Of a stretch of 20,655 nucleotides of DNA, positions 1 through 5,349 are shown in pieces (position 1 is the first letter of the stretch; each line of letters opens with the position of its first letter). Source of the DNA: JBBRCX01 sp038204465 (GTDB lineage: Bacteria; Planctomycetota; Phycisphaerae; Tepidisphaerales; Tepidisphaeraceae); NCBI GenBank assembly GCA_038204465.1, contig JBBRCX010000080.1, positions 1-20,655 on the forward strand. Reading direction: 5' to 3'. Position numbers and translations under genes: made by a program. The notes beneath the pieces were generated by a model, which was not told the DNA's origin, made no database searches, and saw only the letters and a program-made list of their open reading frames with translations.

Positions 1-288
1 GCGCACGCGGAAATCGACTGCCTCAAGAACGCCGGGCGGCAGAAGTCCTACCGCGATACCGTGCTATACTCGACGCTCATGCCATGCTTCCTGTGCAGCG
101 GGGCAGTGGTGCAGTTCGGCATCCCCAGGGTAGTGGCAGGCGAATCCGTGAATTTCCCCGGCGGCCCCGAATTCATGCGAAAGCACGGCGTCTCGATCGT
201 CGACCTGTCCGATCCGCAATGCATCGAGATGATGGCCCGCTTCATTCATGACCACCCCGACCTGTGGCAAGAAGATATCGGGAAGTAA
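1..288 (+). CDS. Cytosine deaminase, Fcy1-like (3' part only)
   Basis: The gene enters from the left edge in frame 1, so its start is outside the window. The visible 95 residues contain the HAE zinc/catalytic motif (residues 2-4) and the second zinc motif PCFLC (positions 85-99). The remainder, including VVAGESVNF and the ending WQEDIGK, closely follows the yeast cytosine deaminase Fcy1 as I remember it, which ends WFEDIGE. The family uses one zinc ion, held by the His of HAE and the two Cys of PCxxC, with the Glu as proton shuttle. It deaminates cytosine to uracil (pyrimidine salvage) or acts on related bases. The C-terminal end is complete. Substrate choice within the cytidine/deoxycytidylate deaminase superfamily is an inference; a general nucleoside or guanine deaminase is the main alternative. 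Confidence 0.85.
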   Translation, partial: AHAEIDCLKNAGRQKSYRDTVLYSTLMPCFLCSGAVVQFGIPRVVAGESVNFPGGPEFMRKHGVSIVDLSDPQCIEMMARFIHDHPDLWQEDIGK

Positions 289-310
289 GCGGGAAACGAT
301 AGCGGACCTG

Positions 311-988
311 ATGGATGCGGCTTCGACGATCCTCCTGCGCTATGACGAGCTGCCGCCGGGGAGCGACGTGCGGCGTGAGCAAGAGGCGGATGGAACACGC
401 ATTGTCGTTCCCGCCGGCGAGGTGCCTGCTGAGGTGCAACGCGCTGTGCTGCAGCGCAGGATCGTGGCGGCGTCCCTGGGATTCATGCCGATTCTGCTTC
501 TGGCAATTCTGGCATTCCCGGATCTTTCCAATCGCTTCAACCGCCTCGAAGCGCCGCTGAAGCTGGGCGCCGGGGTCGCCTTCACCGTGCTCTGCGGCGC
601 GGCGATCGCGCTCGTTTCATCGACGCTCTACGGCCGGAGTCTGGACGCCCTCACCCGCGCCCGCAGCACATCTACGTTGCTTCGAGTCAGCTCCGATCGA
701 CTGCGCATCGAGTCATCGCCGCCTTGCGCGGCGTCGCACGAAATCGCGCAGGCGCAGATCCGATGTTTGAGCATTTCCCATGGGCCCCTTCCCGATGAGC
801 GTGGCAACCGCAGCCGGATCGCATGGCTCGCCATCGAGCTGCACGAGGACGTCATCAGGATCCTCCCCGGCCGCGATGAGTTGGAACTCCGCTGGATCGC
901 CCGCAACCTCGCGCAGACGCTGCGCCTCCCCGACCTGATCCCGCCCACGCGCGTGCAAAAACTGTTGAACGTCATTCTCGGAACCTGA
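311..988 (+). CDS. Two-helix membrane protein, unknown function
   Basis: I do not recognise this protein. From the ATG at 311 it has 225 residues. A soluble N-terminal strand-rich stretch (about 1-48) is followed by two hydrophobic helices (about 51-69 and 84-105), then a soluble C-terminal domain of about 115 residues ending in a helix (RWIARNLAQTLRLP). An in-frame ATG at 248 would lengthen it by 21 residues, but would overlap the deaminase gene by 41 bases, and the extra residues look like a shadow of that gene; I therefore prefer 311. Neither start has a clear Shine-Dalgarno. It sits directly behind the deaminase on the same strand and may be cotranscribed with it. The architecture is compatible with a PH-like or membrane-associated regulatory protein, but nothing shows a function. 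Confidence 0.6.
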   Translation: MDAASTILLRYDELPPGSDVRREQEADGTRIVVPAGEVPAEVQRAVLQRRIVAASLGFMPILLLAILAFPDLSNRFNRLEAPLKLGAGVAFTVLCGAAIALVSSTLYGRSLDALTRARSTSTLLRVSSDRLRIESSPPCAASHEIAQAQIRCLSISHGPLPDERGNRSRIAWLAIELHEDVIRILPGRDELELRWIARNLAQTLRLPDLIPPTRVQKLLNVILGT

Positions 989-1027
989 TCTCGCCCCCAT
1001 GACGCGTGCAGGTCGCATCGCTTCGCG

Positions 1028-1033
1028 TAGAAT
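1028..1033 (+). promoter_or_regulatory. Candidate -10 box for the helicase gene
   Basis: TAGAAT matches the sigma-70 -10 consensus at five of six positions. It ends 11 bases before the ATG at 1045, so transcription would begin about 5 bases before the start codon and leave almost no leader. No convincing -35 box is present at 16-18 bases upstream. This placement, and the lack of a Shine-Dalgarno, is why the ATG at 1045 is preferred over the GTG at 1006, which would lie upstream of the box. Confidence 0.4.
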
Positions 1034-1044
1034 GCCCGGCTTCC

Positions 1045-3993
1045 ATGCCCACCACGCTCATCGACATCCTCGGTCCCGGCGGCGCGGTCGCGCGGCGATT
1101 GGGCGAGAAGTATGAGGCGCGCCCGCAGCAGATGGAGATGGCCAGCGCCGTGGCGCAGGCGTTCTCACAGGGCCATCATCTGCTCGTCGAGGCCGGCACC
1201 GGCGTCGGGAAGTCATTCGCGTATCTTCTGCCGGCGATCGATTACGCGGTGAAGCAGAAGAAACGCGTCGTCATCTCCACCCACACCATCTCGCTGCAGG
1301 AACAGCTCATCGACAAGGACATCCCGCTGCTGCAGGCGGTCTACCCCGACGAGTTCACCGCGGTCCTCGTCAAAGGGCGCGGCAACTATCTGTGCCAACG
1401 CCGCCTCGAGCAGACCCGCCAGCGGCAGAACGCTCTGTTCGAAGACCGCCGCCAGCTCGAGTCCCTCTGGGCGATCGAGCAATGGGCGAATGAGACCGCC
1501 GATGGCTCGTTGACTGATTTGCCCGATGTGCCGGACGCCGGCGTGTGGGACAAGGTGCGCGCCGAGCATGGTAATTGCCTCGGCAAGAAGTGCCGCTTTT
1601 ACGAGCATTGCTTCTGGCAGGCAGCCAAGCGGCGCATGCAAAGCGGCAACATCCTCGTGGTAAACCACGCGCTGTTCTTCTCCGATCTCGCGCTGCGAAT
1701 GGCGGGGGTCAATTACCTGCCGAAGTATGACGCGGTGATTCTCGACGAGGCGCATACCGTCGAGGACGTTGCCGGGCAGCACTTCGGTCTGGAGATCAGC
1801 GAGAGCGGACTGCGGTATCAACTGCGGCATCTGTACGACCCATCGCGCGGCCGTGGGCTGCTGAGCGTCCATGGCGCCAGCGCGAACGACGCGATTCAGG
1901 ACGTCGTCGACCTGTCGGGAAGGATCGAGCGCTTCTTCGAGCGCTGCATCACCTGGCAGGAAACGCAGGGCCGCTCCAACGGACGGATTCATCAGCCCGG
2001 CGTCGTGGAAGACGATGTTTCACCGAAGCTGCGCGACCTCGCGCTGCACCTCAAGGCAATGCTCACGTCGATTGATGACGACGAGGAGATCAGCGAGATC
2101 AGTAGTCTGGCAGAGAAGGTATTAGCCCTGGCGCAAACGCTGGAGGCGCTGCTGGCCCAGTCGATCGAAGATTCAGTGTACTGGATGCAGGTCGCCGGCC
2201 GCACGCCGCGAAGGGTCTCCCTTCACGCCGCCCCCGTCAGCGTCGCCGACGGCCTCAAGCGCCACCTCTTCGAGAAACTCCCCAGCGTCGTCCTTACCAG
2301 CGCCACTTTGTGCACCGCTGGTACCGGGAGCGATCCGAACGAGAAAACGGTTACTCGTAACACGGGCGTCTCGCCCGTGCGAGCGGCTTCCGAAGGCGCG
2401 AAACTTCGGATTCGCCAAGGCGCTCACCTCCCACACTGGACGCGGGACAGCGCTGTGTACGCGATCACCTTCCGTCTGGCCGATTCACTTCCACAAAAAG
2501 TCCTGGAAGGCTGGCGTACAGAACGTGATTCCATCACCGACGCGGCCCGCCAACAGAATCGCCCGCTGACGGCACAAGAATCGCGAAGGCGAGGCGAGTT
2601 GCACTCCCTAAAAGTGCAGAAGTATCTTGATGCCGGGCATGGTGAATGCCTGCTGCGCCAGGAGGCGGTGGCATCTCTCGTTCAGGATGCTCTTCATCAT
2701 CTCGACGGCAATCGTTATCAGCTCTTGGCATGGTGCATCATGCCCAATCACGTGCACGTTGTGGCTTACTTCAACGAGGGGGCGTCTCTGCCCGAGGTGC
2801 TGCATTCATGGAAATCCCACACCGCGCACGCCGCGAATAAGCTGCTCGGCAGAAGCGGAGAGTTCTGGCAAGCCGAGTCGTACGATCACCTCATTCGGGA
2901 TGAGGAAGACCTGCGGCATGCGATTCAGTACACCTGGTCGAACGCCGAAGCCGCGGGCTTTGGTGATTGGAGTTGGCGTGGGAGGAATGAAGATGCCATT
3001 GCAGCGATGGTCGGTACGGATACATCCCAGGGACGTCAACACGGGCGAGACGCCCGTGCTACGGAAATGCCTCCTACCGTGAAGCGCGCCGCGGCGAGCG
3101 ATAAAGCGGCTTCTCGTAACACGGGCGTCTCGCCCGTGCGAGCGGCTTCCGAAGGCGCGAGACTGGATACATCCGAGGGTCGTCAGCACGGGCGGGACGC
3201 CCGTGCTACGGAAATGCCTCCTACCGCGAAGCGCGCCGCGGCGAGCGATAAAGCGGCTTCTCGTAACACGGGCGTCTCGCCCGTGCGAGAGGCTTCCGAA
3301 GGGGAAAGTGCGCCCGATCCCTTCGCATACATCAAATCCCGGCTCGGCGCCGGGGAGGCGCGGACTTTGGCGCTGGGGTCGCCCTTTGATTATGAGAAGC
3401 AGGCGACGCTCTTCATCGAGAGCGACCTCCCGGAGCCGAATGACACGCTGCGCTTCATGCCGGCGGCGTGCGCGAAGATCGTGAAGTATCTGGAGCAGAC
3501 AGAGGGTGGCGCCTTTGTGCTGTTCACCAGCTACAAGATGCTGATCGACGCCGCGAACCGGCTGAAGCCGCGGCTGGATTCGCTCGGCTATCCGATGTTC
3601 GTGCAGGGCCAGGGCGCGCCGCGGAAGATTCTGCTGGAGCGCTTTCGCTCGTCTGCCAGGGGGGTGCTCTTCGGCACGAGCAGCTTCTGGCAGGGGATCG
3701 ACGTGCAGGGGGAGCAATTGCGAAACGTGATCATCGTGAAGCTCCCCTTCGCGGTGCCGGACGAGCCGGTGATCGAAGCACGGCTTGATGCGATCAAGCG
3801 CGCAGGCGGCAATCCGTTCATGGATTATTCCGTGCCCGAAGCGATCATCAAGCTCAAGCAGGGATTCGGGCGGCTGATTCGCAGCCGGACCGACCGCGGC
3901 ATCGTCGTGATTTTGGACAGCCGAGTGACCGCCAAGCGCTATGGAAAGTTATTCCTCGAAGCGCTGCCGCCGTGCAGGCGCGTGACCGGCTGA
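1045..3993 (+). CDS. dinG: DinG-type ATP-dependent Fe-S helicase with an in-frame RAYT transposase insert
   Basis: This is a superfamily 2 DNA helicase of the DinG/XPD group, which unwinds 5'-3' and removes R-loops and other structures during repair. From the ATG at 1045 it has 982 residues. Walker A AGTGVGKS is at 50-57, DEAH at 234-237 and TSATL at 418-422. Four Fe-S cysteines are C117, C178, C183 and C189. Helicase domain 2 resumes at DPFAYIKSRLG (758-768) and carries motif VI QGFGRLIR (939-946). Between TSATL and domain 2 lies a foreign stretch of about 328 residues: REP-encoded peptide, a full RAYT transposase (about 453-645) and four more REP-encoded segments. The frame is preserved throughout. 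Removing the insert gives 654 residues, normal for DinG. No N-terminal exonuclease domain is present. Whether the chimera still unwinds DNA is unknown; all helicase motifs on both sides are intact. A GTG at 1006 is the alternative start. Confidence 0.9.
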   Translation: MPTTLIDILGPGGAVARRLGEKYEARPQQMEMASAVAQAFSQGHHLLVEAGTGVGKSFAYLLPAIDYAVKQKKRVVISTHTISLQEQLIDKDIPLLQAVYPDEFTAVLVKGRGNYLCQRRLEQTRQRQNALFEDRRQLESLWAIEQWANETADGSLTDLPDVPDAGVWDKVRAEHGNCLGKKCRFYEHCFWQAAKRRMQSGNILVVNHALFFSDLALRMAGVNYLPKYDAVILDEAHTVEDVAGQHFGLEISESGLRYQLRHLYDPSRGRGLLSVHGASANDAIQDVVDLSGRIERFFERCITWQETQGRSNGRIHQPGVVEDDVSPKLRDLALHLKAMLTSIDDDEEISEISSLAEKVLALAQTLEALLAQSIEDSVYWMQVAGRTPRRVSLHAAPVSVADGLKRHLFEKLPSVVLTSATLCTAGTGSDPNEKTVTRNTGVSPVRAASEGAKLRIRQGAHLPHWTRDSAVYAITFRLADSLPQKVLEGWRTERDSITDAARQQNRPLTAQESRRRGELHSLKVQKYLDAGHGECLLRQEAVASLVQDALHHLDGNRYQLLAWCIMPNHVHVVAYFNEGASLPEVLHSWKSHTAHAANKLLGRSGEFWQAESYDHLIRDEEDLRHAIQYTWSNAEAAGFGDWSWRGRNEDAIAAMVGTDTSQGRQHGRDARATEMPPTVKRAAASDKAASRNTGVSPVRAASEGARLDTSEGRQHGRDARATEMPPTAKRAAASDKAASRNTGVSPVREASEGESAPDPFAYIKSRLGAGEARTLALGSPFDYEKQATLFIESDLPEPNDTLRFMPAACAKIVKYLEQTEGGAFVLFTSYKMLIDAANRLKPRLDSLGYPMFVQGQGAPRKILLERFRSSARGVLFGTSSFWQGIDVQGEQLRNVIIVKLPFAVPDEPVIEARLDAIKRAGGNPFMDYSVPEAIIKLKQGFGRLIRSRTDRGIVVILDSRVTAKRYGKLFLEALPPCRRVTG
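2331..2336 (+). repeat. Left copy of CGATCC bounding the insert
   Basis: CGATCC here and at 3315-3320 are in the same codon phase, encoding Asp-Pro both times. Joining the two copies would delete 984 bases (328 codons) and leave TSATLCTAGTGSDPFAYIKS, a plausible native helicase junction. A six-base match can arise by chance, and HUH transposases are not known for target duplications. Confidence 0.45.
2361..2379 (+). repeat. REP-like palindrome 1 (left flank of RAYT)
   Basis: CACGGGCGTCTCGCCCGTG is a perfect 8-bp inverted repeat with a TCT loop. It is embedded in a roughly 50-base context (about 2355-2402) that recurs almost unchanged at 3114-3161. On this strand it translates as NTGVSPV within the helicase frame. 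Confidence 0.9.
3040..3058 (-). repeat. REP-like palindrome 2 (inverted orientation)
   Basis: The same 8-bp arms as palindrome 1, with loop AGA, the complement of TCT, so this copy is inverted. It translates as HGRDARA in the helicase frame. Confidence 0.9.
3120..3138 (+). repeat. REP-like palindrome 3
   Basis: The same 19-base sequence and loop (TCT) as palindrome 1, in the same orientation. Flanking bases on both sides also match palindrome 1, so the two copies bracket the transposase as long direct repeats 759 bases apart. Confidence 0.9.
3187..3205 (-). repeat. REP-like palindrome 4 (inverted orientation, loop variant)
   Basis: Identical 8-bp arms with loop GGA. Its surroundings match palindrome 2 shifted by 147 bases, so it is the duplicated counterpart of that copy. 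Confidence 0.9.
3267..3285 (+). repeat. REP-like palindrome 5
   Basis: The same arms and TCT loop as palindromes 1 and 3. It is the last copy before helicase domain 2 resumes at 3315. Confidence 0.9.
3315..3320 (+). repeat. Right copy of CGATCC bounding the insert
   Basis: This is the partner of the copy at 2331-2336. It marks the point where recognisable helicase domain 2 sequence (DPFAYIKSRLG) begins. Confidence 0.45.
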
Positions 3994-4026
3994 TAGCCGC
4001 GAAATAAATCTATCCCGGAAGAATCT

Positions 4027-5055
4027 ATGTGGGGCAACAGGCAAGGCTGGATTTATTCAGTAATCATCGCGGCGATGATGATCTGGTTCATGTGGGACCT
4101 GGCCGGCGTGCCGCCGCCGCCCACGCCCTCCGGCCAGTTCCCGCAGTTGTGGAAGCCGATCGAGCTGCCGGTCAGTCCCGATTCCATCCATCCCGCCAAC
4201 GATGTGTGCGACGCGGGAGATAACTACCGCAAGGCCATCGATCACTACCTGCGCGACCCGAAACTGTACGACCGCTTTTACAATCCGTTGCCCGAGCGGC
4301 CGCCGTCAGGCAAAGCGCAGCCCGCGCCGGATCGAATTCAAGCGATCGACAAACGTCTCTCGGGTTTGTCGAATTTGGAAGCAATTGAGCTGATCGTGAA
4401 GGCGGCCAGCTGCCGTGACGTGCGCCTGTTCGTTCGCAACCCCGAAGAGATTGTGAACTACAATCCGACCGAGCCCGCGCTGGATGCGGTGCGACGGCTC
4501 GGGGACATCACCAACCAGGTCGCCAGCCTCTATCAGGCCAAGGGCGATGCGACGTTCGCCGCTCATTACTACGACGCCGCGTTCGCCCTCGGCTCGAAGC
4601 TGTACAAGGAAAGGCTCGTGCACGCCGAGCTAAGCATCGGCTTGGGGTTGATGGCGGATGCGGCGCAGGGGATGAAGATAGCGGCGCTGCGGGCGAAGGA
4701 TGAGGCGAAGATCGGCGAGCTCGATGAGTTCATCAGCCGCAACCAGGAATACTACCAGTCGCAGGTCCTGCCGCTGTGGCGCACGGTGAACAATGCGACA
4801 TCGGATAACGAGGCGCTCGCCCGTAGCGCGGGCGACGTGCTGGCGATGGCCAAGACGCCCAGCGCCGATCGCATGTGGAGAACCGAGTCGCTGCTGCGGC
4901 TTGGTCTGTACCGGTTCAATGCCGCCCGCAAGGGAGACCAGGTGGCCGCCGCCCAGGAAGTTCTGTTGTGGACGGCTGACCCGGACGCCTCAATTCGCGC
5001 CGCATCGACGGCCGCTTCTCAGCTCACTGTCGAGCAGTACCGCCTGATTCACTAA
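4027..5055 (+). CDS. Membrane-anchored helical-repeat protein, unknown function
   Basis: I do not recognise the family. The 342-residue protein has one N-terminal hydrophobic helix (about 9-27, YSVIIAAMMIWFMWDLAG) with few charges before it, then a proline-rich linker (29-40), so it is probably a signal-anchored protein facing the periplasm or outer compartment. The rest is mostly helical. The stretch at about 170-240 (YQAKGDATFAAHYYDAAFAL and the following helices) has the size and alanine pattern of TPR-like repeats, which suggests protein binding. The ATG has a Shine-Dalgarno GGAAG five bases upstream (4017-4021), which fixes the start. It begins 33 bases after the helicase stop on the same strand and could be cotranscribed. 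A strong hairpin lies behind it. Confidence 0.7.
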   Translation: MWGNRQGWIYSVIIAAMMIWFMWDLAGVPPPPTPSGQFPQLWKPIELPVSPDSIHPANDVCDAGDNYRKAIDHYLRDPKLYDRFYNPLPERPPSGKAQPAPDRIQAIDKRLSGLSNLEAIELIVKAASCRDVRLFVRNPEEIVNYNPTEPALDAVRRLGDITNQVASLYQAKGDATFAAHYYDAAFALGSKLYKERLVHAELSIGLGLMADAAQGMKIAALRAKDEAKIGELDEFISRNQEYYQSQVLPLWRTVNNATSDNEALARSAGDVLAMAKTPSADRMWRTESLLRLGLYRFNAARKGDQVAAAQEVLLWTADPDASIRAASTAASQLTVEQYRLIH

Positions 5056-5094
5056 AGCTGTGAGAGCAGGTAAAGCAAGCCATTCGTAACGGTT

Positions 5095-5128
5095 ATCGGA
5101 CTTTTGCGGGCTCCGCTTCGAGTCCGAT
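5095..5128 (+). terminator. Two-tier hairpin downstream of the membrane-anchored protein
   Basis: ATCGGACT (5095-5102) pairs perfectly with AGTCCGAT (5121-5128), and an inner stem GCGG/CCGC (5106-5109 with 5113-5116) closes on a GCT triloop. It lies 40 bases after the stop at 5055. No T-run follows (CACAAAAC), so it may be a weak intrinsic terminator or a 3'-end stabiliser rather than a classical terminator. Confidence 0.45.
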
Positions 5129-5294
5129 CACAAAACACGCCGCCACTTGAGGCCCGGTGAGCTTCAACCGTAAGCCGGAGTTGTTTTTACAGTTCAATGG
5201 TGACCGCAGTCAGCTCACCGTTTCCAGCCGGGAAGGCGGGCTTTGACGCACTTTCGGCGCGGCTTGGATGGGTCAATCTTTCCGGGCAATCGGG

Positions 5295-5322
5295 TTGACG
5301 CGCCGCGGGCACACGATAGCCT
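5295..5322 (+). promoter_or_regulatory. Candidate sigma-70 promoter of the ABC exporter operon
   Basis: TTGACG (5295-5300) matches the -35 consensus at five of six positions. After 16 bases comes TAGCCT (5317-5322), a poor -10 that keeps only the outer TA...T. Transcription would start near 5329, about 20 bases before the GTG at 5350, which supports that start codon over the internal ATG at 5443. Confidence 0.45.
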
Positions 5323-5349
5323 ACCCGGCTTTGTAACTGACCGAGGACC

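Larger units (their letters stand above)
3018..3311 (+). repeat. Tandem duplication of a 147-bp REP-pair unit
   Basis: Two copies, 3018-3164 and 3165-3311, each carry one inverted and one direct REP palindrome, a BIME-like pair. They differ at about six positions before diverging in the last dozen bases. The period is exactly 49 codons, so the duplication kept the helicase frame. The encoded peptide repeats as DTS(Q/E)GRQHGRDARATEM and onward to RNTGVSPVR. Confidence 0.85.
2337..3314 (+). mobile_element. REP-associated tyrosine transposase (RAYT, Y1/HUH) element inside the helicase gene
   Basis: The segment encodes a single-strand HUH nuclease of the IS200/REP-associated family, which cuts and rejoins DNA next to REP hairpins. 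Its start resembles other RAYTs (GAHLPHWTRD...YAITFRLADSLP, from about 2413). The HUH motif is MPNHVHV (2740-2760; the two histidines are residues 569 and 571 of the fusion). The likely catalytic tyrosine lies in FWQAESYDHLIRDEEDL (residue 613), and the family C-terminal pattern AIQYTWSNAEAAGFGDW follows. At about 193 residues the domain is full length and shows no obvious lesion. One REP palindrome lies on its left and four on its right. It has no stop codon and no in-frame ATG before the domain; the only alternative start seen is a GTG at 2377, inside the left REP. It is therefore expressed, if at all, as part of the helicase protein. Confidence 0.85.
5056..5349 (+). other. Intergenic region before the ABC operon
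   Basis: The 294 bases hold a terminator-like hairpin (5095-5128) and a candidate promoter (5295-5322). A second 8-bp inverted repeat, CGGTGAGC (5155-5162) with GCTCACCG (5213-5220), has arms 50 bases apart. A 29-codon frame from a GTG at 5157 with GAGG four bases upstream runs to a TGA at 5244-5246; it is too short to call as a gene. No RNA gene was recognised. Confidence 0.5.

Noticed and set aside
2361..3285. CRISPR array, because of five repeated palindromes
   Set aside because: Repeat orientation alternates, the spacing is irregular (61 and 48 bases on the right, 660 across the transposase), and the intervening sequence is itself repeated; this is a REP/BIME array.
5080..5130. tRNA-like T-arm (TTCGAGTCC)
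   Set aside because: The bases on either side of TTCGAGT cannot form the 5-bp T-stem, and there is no acceptor or anticodon arm; the sequence belongs to the 5095-5128 hairpin.
5157..5246. 29-codon frame with GAGG upstream (MSFNRKPELFLQFNGD...)
   Set aside because: It is too short to judge, with no neighbour logic or known family; mentioned in the intergenic entry only.
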